Part shown: positions 33,928 to 42,503 of the stretch, one piece after another
Layout of the letters: each line of letters starts with the position of its first letter
Numbering within the stretch: position 1 is the first letter of the stretch
Source: RGIG1927 sp045546275
GTDB taxonomy: Bacteria; Bacillota; Clostridia; UMGS1883
Direction of reading: 5' to 3'
Length of the DNA stretch: 64,000 nt
NCBI GenBank assembly: GCA_045546275.1
Contig: JAZQCM010000037.1
Location: forward strand, 1-64,000
Position numbers and translations under genes: made by a program
The notes under the pieces: generated by a model
What the model was told of the DNA's origin: nothing
What the model saw: only the letters and a program-made list of their open reading frames with translations
The model's database searches: none

Positions 33928-35702
33928 TGGCACGAAATAAATTTGACGTTGATGAAAAGCTGGAAAGCCAGTTTAAATTTGAGTACATAGTGCGTTTGGC
34001 AAAATATCTTCTTCCTGTTAAAAATTTAATGTTTATCACCTTGGGCTTTGTGGTTTTAACAAGTATTTTAAACATGCTTTCCCCCATGATTACAAGGCAT
34101 GCATTGGACGTGAGCCTGCCTGCCAATGATTTTAAAACAATCATTTATTTAGGCTTGGGACTTCTTTCAATTTACGTGTTCAACGCAATTATTGAGCGTT
34201 TCCGCTTAAAGGCAATGAACATTGCAGGTCAGAGCCTTGTTGCCTCTTTACGCCGTGATGTTTTCATAAAGCTTCAGAAGCTTCCCTTTGACTTCTTCGA
34301 TTCACGCCCTCACGGGAAAATCTTAGTTAGAGTAATCAACTACGTAAACTCCATTTCAAACCTTATGACAGGCGGTCTTATTAACCTTATAACAGACTCC
34401 TTTACAATTGTGGTAACTCTTGTTATGATGTGCCTGCTTTCGGTTAAGCTTACCCTTGTAATGCTCGTTGGTGTAGTTTTCTTCTCGGGTATTATTTTCA
34501 TGATGAAAAACACTCAAAGAAGAGTGTGGCAGAACTATTCTGCAAAGCAAAGTAACCTCAATGCCTACATTCATGAAAGCATAACAGGTATTAAGGTAAC
34601 CCAGTCCTTTAACCGCGAAAGAAAGAACAGCGAAATTTTTGAAACTCAGTGCGAAAATGTGCGCACCAGCTTCATGAAGGCAAAAATTATCGACATTTGT
34701 AACTGGCCCATGGTTGAAACAATTTCCACCATCACAACCTGTGTTGTATTTTTAATAGGTGGTTTTGACCTTGTTATCAATAATGTGGGCTCTGCAGGTA
34801 CGCTTATTGCCTTTGTTGGCTACGTGTCACTTTTCTGGAACCCCATACTTAACATTTGTAACTACTACAATCAGCTTGTAAATACCGCCGCATACTTAGA
34901 GCGAATTTACGAGGTTTTAGACACTCCCGTAAACGTGCACGATTTGCCGAATGCCGTGGATATGGGCTCCATCAAGGGCGATGTTCAGTTTAAAAACGTT
35001 GACTTCTCCTACGAGGAAGGCATTAAAATCCTGGATAACATGAGCTTTTCTGTTAAAGCAGGGGAAACCACAGCAATTGTAGGCCCCACAGGTGCAGGTA
35101 AAACAACAATCATTAACCTTTTAACACGTTTTTACGACATCCAGTCGGGCGAAATTTTAGTTGACGGTGAAAATATTACAAAGTTCACCCTTTCTTCTCT
35201 TCGTGAAAACGTTGGTGTAATGCTTCAGGACACCTTCATTTTCTCAGGCTCAGTTTACGACAACATCCGTTATGGCAAGCTGGACGCCACCGAAGAGGAA
35301 ATAAGGCGTGCAGCTAAGGCTGTTTGTGCCGATGAATTTATTATGGAGCTTGAAAACGGCTACGAAACCGAGGTTAATGAACGCGGCAGCCGTCTTTCCA
35401 CAGGTCAAAGACAGTTGATTTCCTTTGCAAGAGTGCTCCTTTCCGACCCCAAAATACTTATTCTTGACGAAGCAACTTCAAGTATTGATACAAAAACCGA
35501 AAAAGCACTTCAGGAAGGCATTAACCGCCTTCTGGAGGGCAGAACAGGCTTTGTTATTGCGCACCGTCTTTCCACCATCCGTAACGCTGACCGCATTATG
35601 TACATTGACAAGGGTCAGATTAAAGAATGCGGTACACACGATGAACTGATGGAAAAGAAGGGCCTTTACTACAAGCTTTATACAAGTCAATATATGGAAT
35701 AA
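33927..35702 (+). CDS. ABC exporter half-transporter, partner with canonical Glu
   Basis: A 591-residue exporter half with six membrane helices and an ATPase domain: Walker A GPTGAGKTT, Walker B ILILDEATSSID with Glu515, H-loop IAHRLST. Its signature reads LSTGQ (490-494) rather than LSGGQ. Together with Asp501 in the partner, this places both defects in one of the two ATP sites, the asymmetric arrangement of BmrCD, LmrCD and TM287/288. It begins on the partner's stop (TAATG). Confidence 0.93.
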   Translation: MARNKFDVDEKLESQFKFEYIVRLAKYLLPVKNLMFITLGFVVLTSILNMLSPMITRHALDVSLPANDFKTIIYLGLGLLSIYVFNAIIERFRLKAMNIAGQSLVASLRRDVFIKLQKLPFDFFDSRPHGKILVRVINYVNSISNLMTGGLINLITDSFTIVVTLVMMCLLSVKLTLVMLVGVVFFSGIIFMMKNTQRRVWQNYSAKQSNLNAYIHESITGIKVTQSFNRERKNSEIFETQCENVRTSFMKAKIIDICNWPMVETISTITTCVVFLIGGFDLVINNVGSAGTLIAFVGYVSLFWNPILNICNYYNQLVNTAAYLERIYEVLDTPVNVHDLPNAVDMGSIKGDVQFKNVDFSYEEGIKILDNMSFSVKAGETTAIVGPTGAGKTTIINLLTRFYDIQSGEILVDGENITKFTLSSLRENVGVMLQDTFIFSGSVYDNIRYGKLDATEEEIRRAAKAVCADEFIMELENGYETEVNERGSRLSTGQRQLISFARVLLSDPKILILDEATSSIDTKTEKALQEGINRLLEGRTGFVIAHRLSTIRNADRIMYIDKGQIKECGTHDELMEKKGLYYKLYTSQYME

Positions 35703-35704
35703 CG

Positions 35705-35733
35705 AAAAAAGTGCGAGTTATCGCACTTTTTTT
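35705..35733. terminator. Bidirectional intrinsic terminator
   Basis: A 12-bp stem AAAAAAGTGCGA (35705-35716) and TCGCACTTTTTT (35721-35732), loop GTTA, between the convergent ABC exporter and XRE genes. Confidence 0.88.
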
Positions 35734-35959
35734 ATCGTTTGGGATATTTCAAATTGTCAGGAAGACCTAAAAAATAGTCAGAGGATATGTTGAAATATTT
35801 ACACAAAGCTATAATATCATCAATAGAAGGCTCAAATTTACCGCATTCAATATACGAGATTTTTCGTTGAGTCATATTGACACAAACGCCTAATTGCGTT
35901 TGATTTATGTTTAATTCTTCTCGCAAATGGCGTACTTTTTCTCCAAAAGTTAAACTCAT
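35732..35959 (-). CDS. XRE-family helix-turn-helix regulator
   Basis: A 75-residue Cro/CI-type regulator consisting essentially of the helix-turn-helix domain: VRHLREELNINQTQLGVCVN, then MTQRKISYIECGKFEPS and DDIIALCKYFNISSDYFLGL, the classic XRE ending. AGGGTGAT precedes the ATG at 35959. It is divergent from the large LRR gene, whose promoter carries a palindrome at 35989-36003; control of that gene is a reasonable inference. Confidence 0.92.
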   Translation of the reverse strand: MSLTFGEKVRHLREELNINQTQLGVCVNMTQRKISYIECGKFEPSIDDIIALCKYFNISSDYFLGLPDNLKYPKR

Positions 35960-35988
35960 TTTTAATCACCCTTGTTAATGTACCATAG

Positions 35989-36003
35989 ATAGAAACTTTC
36001 TAT
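35989..36003. promoter_or_regulatory. Perfect palindrome, candidate XRE operator
   Basis: ATAGAAA-C-TTTCTAT, 15 bp, perfect arms of seven. It lies between the divergent XRE and LRR genes and touches the -35 box of the LRR promoter. A looser related dyad, TAGA and TCTA, recurs in the promoter spacer around 36011-36027. Confidence 0.6.
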
Positions 36004-36031
36004 TGACTTTTAGATATAAAATGTCTATAAT
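36003..36031 (+). promoter_or_regulatory. Promoter of the large LRR protein gene
   Basis: TTGACT (36003-36008), 17-bp spacer, consensus TATAAT (36026-36031), 41 bp before the ATG at 36073. Confidence 0.82.
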
Positions 36032-36072
36032 ATTGTTAAAAGGGTTGGTATATCCAAAGAGGAGTGAAAGAA

Positions 36073-39000
36073 ATGAAAAGACTATTATCTTTAGTGTTAG
36101 CAGGTTTTATGATTATGGCGTTCGGTGTGCCTGCAATGGCGTCAGGTGCAGCAATTGGACCTGTTGTAGTACAGCTTGTAGCAGGCTCATGGGATGGAGA
36201 CGAATACGATGATTGGGTATTCATGTCTGATGGTACTTTTTATCTGTGTGGTTCAGGAAGTGTTCCCGTAGGCTATGATGCCTGGAATAATTATTACGAT
36301 ACTGACGGTGATGGTAATGGCGATGCGATGCCCTTATATCATACAAAAAAGCTTGTAATCGGAGATGGAATGACATCTGTAGATGGATTTGGAGGAGCAA
36401 TGCAGCTTTCGGAGATTGTGTGGGGTAATAATGTTCAAACAATTAGCAAGGAGGCATTTGTCGGCACTGCAATTACAAGCTTGGAATTACCTGATAGTGT
36501 TATAACTATTGGAGAAAAAGCGTTTTACAATTGTAAAAATCTCACCAGCGTTGTATTGTCTGACAGCGTTGTAACTATTGGAGCATATGCATTTAGAGGG
36601 TGCATCAACCTTGAGAATTTTGTGTTTGGTAAAAATGTGGAAACTATAGGAACCTGGGTTTTCGGAGATGGCTATGGTGACGGGAGCGGTGCAAATAAAA
36701 TAAAGAGTATTGAACTGCCCGATAGTGTAAAAAGTATCGGTGATAAGGCTTTCTACTATTCAAAAAACCTTGAAAGCATTAAGCTTTCAGCAAATCTTGA
36801 AAGCATAGGTGAGTCTGCGTTTGAAGGGTGTACTTTACTGCGTGAGGTTGAAATACCTGAAAAAGTTACACGCATTGGCAAGAAAGCCTTTCATATGTGT
36901 TGGCGATTGGAAAAAGCAAACATCCCGGACAGTGTTACATGGACCGGAACAGCAGTATTTGATGGTTGTACATCCCTTAAAAGCTGTCCTTTGGGTAAAA
37001 ACCTTCCTGAATTGACAGATTACTTTTTCTATCGTTGCCACAGACTTGAAGATGTGGTTATCCCCGATAGTGTTACAAGTATCGGACAGGATGCATTTTA
37101 CCAGTGCTACAGCATTGAAAGCCTTGTTATACCCGATAGCGTAGAAACTGTAAATATCAGTGCAATGGATGAATGTTTAGGTATGCACACTCTTGTGGTA
37201 GGTAAAAATGTTACAAGTAATATGCGCTGTGATGGCGTAAGATTAAAAAATGTGTATTTTGGTTTTGATGCGAGCACGTTTTCAGAGCGTGGTTTTATCA
37301 AGAATAATTTTACCGGCAATTTAGTTTTTGGCATAGATACCGAAGCCTTTAAAAGGGTAAAGGTTTTATATACTTATGATGGAAAGGTTTTAGAAACAAG
37401 GGATATTTTCGGTTATCCCGGAGATAAGGTTACGGTTGAAGGTACAGCAGAATATGTTGATGGCAATGCATATTATTATGCAGATACTGCTTTGACGATA
37501 CCTGAGGATAGTGATACTTTGGAGCTTGGAATGTACAAGGTTGACATTGTAAGTGAAAACCTTATTGAAAACGGTGATTTCTCCGATGGGCTTACCGGGT
37601 GGAAAAACTGTGCCGGAAGTGATGCAAGTGAAACGTATTTCCAACTTAATGGTGACGGAACAATACAAGCATCAGGCAACTATGGTCAGACCGGAGTTGG
37701 GTCGTTGCACAGAGTGTGGGAAACAGAAAAGGGCAAAAAGTATTTATTTGCATACACATCTAACAGTAACAATGTTTATCATAAAACATCTGTGAAAAGT
37801 ACTGCTATTGATACATTGGATGGTACAATAATTTCCGATGGCAGTGAATATGAGCAGAATGCGGTAATTTTTACAGCAGATGAATTTATGCAGATAAATT
37901 TCCGCTGGTTGGCAGGAAGCAATGTTATTGGTAATTTTGAGCTTTACGAAATAGAAATTCCCAATGAAAAAACCGTTGAAATAAAATATAACGTTGACGG
38001 AAATACCGTTAACACTGCTTACAAAGTATATAACACTCTCGTTTCGGATGGTGCAGAATTTTTGGAATACATTTATGCGCAAAACGGTGTGAATAATATT
38101 TATAAAAAGGAAAGCTTTGTTGCAAAAGATAGTGCCGTAATCGAAATGGATGCAGTTGAAAATCCCGGTAATTACAATGTTGGCGATATAGTTACCTTAA
38201 GCGGAGCAGATTACATGGTTGAAACAAATAACCTTGTGCCAAACGGAGATTTTTCGATGGGGCTTACCGGCTGGTATACGGGTGCGGGAACCAAGGCAAC
38301 CTCAGAAGCGTTTATACTGCAAAATGACGGCACCGTTAAAATGACTTATGGAGGTGCAGATTCCATAAATTCACTTTATCGTGCGTGGAAAACCGAAAAG
38401 GGTAAAAAGTATATGTTTACATTTACAACAGATACTGCAAACACATTCCACCGAGTGTCAGCTAAGAGCGATTTGTCCTCTGCGGCAGATGGTACAGTGA
38501 TTTTTGGTGCAAGTACAGTAGGGGAAAACATTGTTGTGTTTGATGCAACGGAAGAATATTTGCAGATAAACTTCCGTTGGTCCACTAATAATAAGGTGGG
38601 TAATTTCAACCTTTATGAGATTAGCGAGATTGAATATATCAATGTTACAGCGGGAAGTATTCCTGTTATAATTGGTGAAAACCAGGTAGCAAACAAAACG
38701 GAAGCTGTTGTAAAAGGGAGTAAGATAACTCTGGTGAGTGATGGCTTGCTTGTTAAGGCTGACGGAAAATATTATCCTGTAAATGAAGCCTTTACAATTA
38801 CTGAAAACATGGACTTTACAAATGGGTATGTCATAGCTGCCACAGGACTTAGCATCGAAATGGGCGCACAGGTAAGAATAGGTACTACCCCCATAGAACA
38901 GGGAGCACAGCTTGATGCACAGCGGGACAGTGGCTTAAGATTTGTTGGTACTGCAAATTATTCCGACACTCTTATTGCTGATGATGCTGCGGAATTTGGT

Positions 39001-39591
39001 ATGAAGATACAAGCCGAAGGAAGCGATAGCGTAAAATATATTAAAGCTGAAAAATTCCAGGATGAAGACAACTCGGTGTTTACTGTTGCAATAACAAATC
39101 TTAAGACCGGTAATTACAATCGTAAATATACCGCTACAGGATATGCAAAGATAACTATGTTTGACGGAACAGTCAAAGAATTTACATCCGATAGCATTAC
39201 ACGAAGCATTTACCAGGTGTCTGTAGGACTTATGAAAACTCAGGGCGAAATAAACAGTGCACTTAAAAATATACTTAATGCTTATATAAATCAGGTGGGT
39301 ATACGTCTTTTGTACAGGTCTGATGGCAGTATGTGCGTAAATGACAGTAACAGTGGTAAATATTCTGGAGAAGTATATTTTGATGTGGAATATGTTGTGA
39401 ATGAAGATAACTCAACTACTGTAACAATTACGCCTTTTGGATTACAAGAAGCGTTTAATAACAGTGTGGATATTGCTTCTTGGTGGAAGGAATATGTAAG
39501 AGTAAATAACAACAACTCTACTGTGAAGACATACATTTCAAATGAGAAACTTGAAAATGGCGTGTTAACGTTTGATTTTAAAGTCAAATAA
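36073..39591 (+). CDS. Large secreted LRR_5 protein with duplicated CBM-like modules
   Basis: A 1172-residue protein with a Sec signal (about 1-24, ending VPAMA). Residues about 95-370 are BspA-like LRR_5 repeats (IPDSVTSIGQDAFYQCYSI type). Two homologous beta-sandwich modules follow at about 496-630 and 719-855, each opening with NGDFS-GLTGW and closing with QINFRW then NF-LYEI; they look like CBM4/9-type carbohydrate-binding folds. The last 250 residues (MGAQVRIG, SGLRFVGTANYSDTL, YTATGYAKI) are a domain I have seen in other clostridial surface proteins but cannot name. GAGGAG precedes the ATG by 8 bases. No anchor motif is seen. Confidence 0.85.
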   Translation: MKRLLSLVLAGFMIMAFGVPAMASGAAIGPVVVQLVAGSWDGDEYDDWVFMSDGTFYLCGSGSVPVGYDAWNNYYDTDGDGNGDAMPLYHTKKLVIGDGMTSVDGFGGAMQLSEIVWGNNVQTISKEAFVGTAITSLELPDSVITIGEKAFYNCKNLTSVVLSDSVVTIGAYAFRGCINLENFVFGKNVETIGTWVFGDGYGDGSGANKIKSIELPDSVKSIGDKAFYYSKNLESIKLSANLESIGESAFEGCTLLREVEIPEKVTRIGKKAFHMCWRLEKANIPDSVTWTGTAVFDGCTSLKSCPLGKNLPELTDYFFYRCHRLEDVVIPDSVTSIGQDAFYQCYSIESLVIPDSVETVNISAMDECLGMHTLVVGKNVTSNMRCDGVRLKNVYFGFDASTFSERGFIKNNFTGNLVFGIDTEAFKRVKVLYTYDGKVLETRDIFGYPGDKVTVEGTAEYVDGNAYYYADTALTIPEDSDTLELGMYKVDIVSENLIENGDFSDGLTGWKNCAGSDASETYFQLNGDGTIQASGNYGQTGVGSLHRVWETEKGKKYLFAYTSNSNNVYHKTSVKSTAIDTLDGTIISDGSEYEQNAVIFTADEFMQINFRWLAGSNVIGNFELYEIEIPNEKTVEIKYNVDGNTVNTAYKVYNTLVSDGAEFLEYIYAQNGVNNIYKKESFVAKDSAVIEMDAVENPGNYNVGDIVTLSGADYMVETNNLVPNGDFSMGLTGWYTGAGTKATSEAFILQNDGTVKMTYGGADSINSLYRAWKTEKGKKYMFTFTTDTANTFHRVSAKSDLSSAADGTVIFGASTVGENIVVFDATEEYLQINFRWSTNNKVGNFNLYEISEIEYINVTAGSIPVIIGENQVANKTEAVVKGSKITLVSDGLLVKADGKYYPVNEAFTITENMDFTNGYVIAATGLSIEMGAQVRIGTTPIEQGAQLDAQRDSGLRFVGTANYSDTLIADDAAEFGMKIQAEGSDSVKYIKAEKFQDEDNSVFTVAITNLKTGNYNRKYTATGYAKITMFDGTVKEFTSDSITRSIYQVSVGLMKTQGEINSALKNILNAYINQVGIRLLYRSDGSMCVNDSNSGKYSGEVYFDVEYVVNEDNSTTVTITPFGLQEAFNNSVDIASWWKEYVRVNNNNSTVKTYISNEKLENGVLTFDFKVK

Positions 39592-39613
39592 ATCTTTTAA
39601 GTAACAATCTTTT

Positions 39614-39643
39614 GCGAGGCAGAAATGCCTCGCCTCTTTTTTT
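39614..39643 (+). terminator. Intrinsic terminator after the large LRR gene
   Basis: Stem GCGAGGCA (39614-39621) and TGCCTCGC (39626-39633), GAAA tetraloop, followed by CTCTTTTTTT. Confidence 0.88.
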
Positions 39644-39675
39644 GTTAAAAATATTTGAAGAAAATATGTTTTTTA

Positions 39676-39704
39676 TTGACTGTTAGTAAAAAAAGGTATA
39701 AAAT
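39676..39704 (+). promoter_or_regulatory. Promoter of the ATP synthase operon
   Basis: TTGACT (39676-39681), 17-bp spacer, TAAAAT (39699-39704), 41 bp before the first gene of the operon. Confidence 0.8.
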
Positions 39705-39745
39705 AGTGGAAATAGCAAAGAAACGGTAAAGAAAAGGTGTGCGCT

Positions 39746-39991
39746 ATGGCAGATAATGAAAAATACAAGCATTTAAAAGCAGTTAATCATGTTATGCAAT
39801 TCGGGCTTGACATGGTCACGCCTTTGGTTTTGTGCGTTATTGTGGCTGCAAGTTTAAAAAATGCCTATAATATTGGAAGCTGGATTGTAATTGTGGCAAT
39901 AATATTAGGTGTGGCATGCTCCGCATTAAACATGTACAAGTTTATTAAAACAGTTAGTAAAGACCAGGGAGGGAAAGGAAATGTCAAATAA
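39746..39991 (+). CDS. AtpZ/AtpI-type small membrane protein
   Basis: An 81-residue protein with two hydrophobic helices (about 18-36 and 43-62) and charged ends, the layout of the AtpZ-like proteins that open many ATP synthase operons and are linked to Mg2+/Ca2+ handling or assembly of the c-ring. The ATG at 39746 follows AAAAGGTG; the frame's GTG at 39737 is within that site. The end overlaps the atpI-like gene by 11 bp. Confidence 0.72.
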   Translation: MADNEKYKHLKAVNHVMQFGLDMVTPLVLCVIVAASLKNAYNIGSWIVIVAIILGVACSALNMYKFIKTVSKDQGGKGNVK

Positions 39992-40382
39992 CATAAAAAC
40001 TGATGTTTTAAGAGTAGCCTTGGGCAATTTCATATTGGCGGCAGTTGAAGTGGCTTTGTTTGCACTTTTTGGTTTCTTTTCGCTTGAGGTTCTTTTGGGA
40101 GCACTTTTAGGTGCAGCCTTTGTATCGCTGAGCTTCTTGTGGCTGGCATTTTCCGTGTCCAAAAATGTTGAAAAGGACCCCGAAAACGCAAGAAAAAGAG
40201 TTTCCGCATCATATACCTATCGTCTTTTAGCAGCGTGTATAATGATTATTGTGGCAGTGAAAGCTCCCTTGTTTAATCCATTGGCTGCAATTATTCCATT
40301 GCTTTATCAAAGAATAGTTGTAACCGTGGTGGGTAATATGCGATGTAAAGAAGACGGCAAAAAAGAGGTGGTTAGTGAATGA
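39981..40382 (+). CDS. atpI: ATP synthase subunit I (AtpI-like)
   Basis: A 133-residue membrane protein with four predicted helices in two pairs, positioned immediately before atpB. It fits the AtpI assembly protein, which helps form the c-ring in characterised species. Sequence conservation in this family is low, so position carries much of the call. It overlaps atpB by 4 bp (ATGA). Confidence 0.75.
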   Translation: MSNNIKTDVLRVALGNFILAAVEVALFALFGFFSLEVLLGALLGAAFVSLSFLWLAFSVSKNVEKDPENARKRVSASYTYRLLAACIMIIVAVKAPLFNPLAAIIPLLYQRIVVTVVGNMRCKEDGKKEVVSE

Positions 40383-41113
40383 ATATTGAAATTAAAGGAC
40401 CCTCCGTCTTGTTTGAAATTCCCGTTTTAGGTGGAATAAGAATAACCGAAACTGTTGTGAACGGATGGATTGTTGTTTTACTTGTAAGCTTTCTTGCCTG
40501 GTTTTTAACAAGGAACATGGTAACAAAAAATCCTTCTAAAAAGCAGCTGGTGGCAGAAAAAATTTACAGCATGCTCATGAATCTGGTAACAGGTGTAATG
40601 GGTAAAAAATGGGTGAATTTTGCGCCATATATAGGAGCGCTTTTTGCCTACTCCATGTTTGGTTCGCTTTTAAGCTTAACAGGGCTTCGTCCTGTTACAG
40701 GTGACTTGAGCACAACAGGTGCCATGGCACTTTTAACTACCGTTATGGTGCTTGTTACAAACATTAAAACAAACGGCTTTGGCGGTTGGCTTAAAAGCTA
40801 CACACAGCCTGTTGCCCTTATAACACCTATTAACATCATAAGTGAAATTGCAAACCCTGTTTCAATGGCGTTTCGTCACTTTGGTAACATTGCGGCAGGT
40901 ATTGTTATAACAAGTATTATGTACGGTGCGCTGGCAGCCTTGAGTAACATGGTGCTCGGTTGGATACCAAACGATTTTATTGCAGGCATTCCCATTTTCC
41001 AGGCAGGGCTTCCTGCGGTATTGTCAATTTATTTTGACCTTTTCACAGGCTTTTTACAGGCCTATATTATTTCAATGCTCACCATGGTAAACGTTTCGGG
41101 TGCAGGAGAATAA
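40379..41113 (+). CDS. atpB: ATP synthase subunit a
   Basis: A 244-residue membrane stator subunit that forms the ion half-channels. The essential arginine is visible in NPVSMAFRHFGNIAAGIVI, in the penultimate region, followed by the conserved C-terminal helix with GLPAVLSIYFDLFTGFLQAYI. The Na+ type of the c subunit implies this subunit also conducts Na+. It is coupled to atpI and separated from atpE by 49 bp of AT-rich sequence. Confidence 0.95.
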   Translation: MNIEIKGPSVLFEIPVLGGIRITETVVNGWIVVLLVSFLAWFLTRNMVTKNPSKKQLVAEKIYSMLMNLVTGVMGKKWVNFAPYIGALFAYSMFGSLLSLTGLRPVTGDLSTTGAMALLTTVMVLVTNIKTNGFGGWLKSYTQPVALITPINIISEIANPVSMAFRHFGNIAAGIVITSIMYGALAALSNMVLGWIPNDFIAGIPIFQAGLPAVLSIYFDLFTGFLQAYIISMLTMVNVSGAGE

Positions 41114-41162
41114 TTAATAAGTTATAAATTAAAAAATTATATATATTTTTGGAGGTACTATT
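41114..41162 (+). promoter_or_regulatory. AT-rich intercistronic region before atpE, possible translation enhancer
   Basis: The first 35 or so bases are almost only A and T, ending in GGAGGT before the atpE start. Everywhere else in this operon the genes nearly touch or overlap. In Escherichia coli an AU-rich stretch before atpE raises its translation to supply the many copies of c; the same logic may apply here. Confidence 0.5.
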
Positions 41163-41435
41163 ATGGATAACACTATTTTAGCAAAAGCAATTATTATGGC
41201 AGGTAGTGCAATTGGTGCAGGTTTGGCAATGATTGCAGGTATCGGCCCCGGTATTGGTCAGGGTTATGCTGCAGGTAAAGCGGCAGAAGCAGTTGGCCGT
41301 CAGCCCGAAGCAAAGGGTGACATTACATCCACAATGCTCTTCGGTTGTGCTGTTGCCGAATCAACAGGTATTTACGGCTTGGTTGTAGCCATGATTTTAT
41401 TGTTCGTAGATCCCTTTGGCGTAAAGAAAATGTAA
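41163..41435 (+). CDS. atpE: ATP synthase subunit c, sodium type
   Basis: A 90-residue hairpin of two membrane helices that forms the rotor ring. Gln33, Val64, Glu66, Ser67, Thr68 and Tyr71 line up, with an offset of one, with the Na+ ligands and site residues of Ilyobacter tartaricus subunit c (Gln32, Val63, Glu65, Ser66, Thr67, Tyr70). The GQGYAAGK and AVAESTGIY stretches are the visible signature. H+-type rings usually lack the Gln and Ser-Thr set. GGAGGT precedes the start. Confidence 0.96.
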   Translation: MDNTILAKAIIMAGSAIGAGLAMIAGIGPGIGQGYAAGKAAEAVGRQPEAKGDITSTMLFGCAVAESTGIYGLVVAMILLFVDPFGVKKM

Positions 41436-41453
41436 TCTTAAAGGAGGATATCC

Positions 41454-41960
41454 ATGGATAACTTATCATTTGTAACCTTGGATACATGGACTCTCATTTT
41501 CACCTGGGTCAATCTTTTAATTTTATTTCTTTTGGTAAAAAAGCTTTTCTTTAAGCCTATGCAGAACATGCTCAATGCCCGTCAGGCTGAAATTGATGCG
41601 CAGTACTTAAAGGCTGACGAAGCACAAAGTGCGGCAGAGGAAATGAAAAAAACCTATGAAGAAAAAATGACAAATGCAAAAATTAAAGCTGAGGAAATTG
41701 TTTCCGATGCAGTTGAAAATGCTTCACTCCGTTCTGATGTAATTATTAAAGAAGCTGAAGAAAAGGCCTCCGACATGATTGAAAGAGCGCAGAAGAACAT
41801 TGAAGCACAAAAGGAAAGTGCATTTAATTCTTTGCAGAGCGAAATTTCTTCAATGGCGGTAAATATTGCCGAAAAAATTATTAAAAGTGATATCGACGAA
41901 GCAAAGCACAGAGAGCTTATTGACAATGCTCTTGAAGGGTTAGGTGGAGTCGGTGAATGA
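41454..41960 (+). CDS. atpF: ATP synthase subunit b
   Basis: A 168-residue peripheral-stalk subunit: one membrane helix near the N-terminus (LIFTWVNLLILFLLVKKLFF), then a long Ala/Glu/Lys-rich helical stalk ending in AVNIAEKIIKSDID. AAGGAGG precedes the ATG. It overlaps atpH. Confidence 0.95.
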   Translation: MDNLSFVTLDTWTLIFTWVNLLILFLLVKKLFFKPMQNMLNARQAEIDAQYLKADEAQSAAEEMKKTYEEKMTNAKIKAEEIVSDAVENASLRSDVIIKEAEEKASDMIERAQKNIEAQKESAFNSLQSEISSMAVNIAEKIIKSDIDEAKHRELIDNALEGLGGVGE

Positions 41961-42486
41961 GAGAGTAGCTTTGTACACAGCTTCTTTATATGATTGTGCA
42001 GTTGAAGAAAATTCTTCAAAGGAAGTGTACGAAAGTTTAATGGCTGTTTTAAAAGCTGTCGAAAAAAATCCTGAATATGTAAGAATTATGAATTCTGTTG
42101 TGCTGACTCATGCTGAAAAAGAAAGCCTTGTTGAAGAGGCATTTTCGGGACAGATACATGAATTTGCATTGAATTTTATTAAAATTCTTGCAAAGAAAAG
42201 AATTTTCGACATTTTAATTCCATGCATTAAGGAATATGAAAAGAAATATCTTAAAGACAATAACATTCAGAATGCAACAATTATCACCGCAATTGTGCTT
42301 GATGATGAAAAGAAGAATGCTATTGTAGAAAAGATAAGTAAGTCTTCGGGCAAAAGGGTTAACGCAACCTTTAAGGTGGATGAATGTATTTTAGGCGGTA
42401 TTATTATCGAAACCGATAACTCAGGCATTGATGCATCCGTTAAAACAAAGCTTGCCGACATAGGAAGACATATAAGTAAAAATTGA
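41953..42486 (+). CDS. atpH: ATP synthase subunit delta
   Basis: A 177-residue stator subunit (OSCP type), starting ERVALYTASLYDCAVE and ending with GGIIIETDNSGIDASVKTKL, both typical. I use the GTG at 41953, which overlaps atpF by 8 bp and follows AGGTGGAG; the GTG at 41944 is a possible alternative. It ends 17 bp before the proposed atpA start. Confidence 0.92.
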   Translation: MNERVALYTASLYDCAVEENSSKEVYESLMAVLKAVEKNPEYVRIMNSVVLTHAEKESLVEEAFSGQIHEFALNFIKILAKKRIFDILIPCIKEYEKKYLKDNNIQNATIITAIVLDDEKKNAIVEKISKSSGKRVNATFKVDECILGGIIIETDNSGIDASVKTKLADIGRHISKN

Positions 42487-42503
42487 CTATTGGAGTGATT
42501 GAT

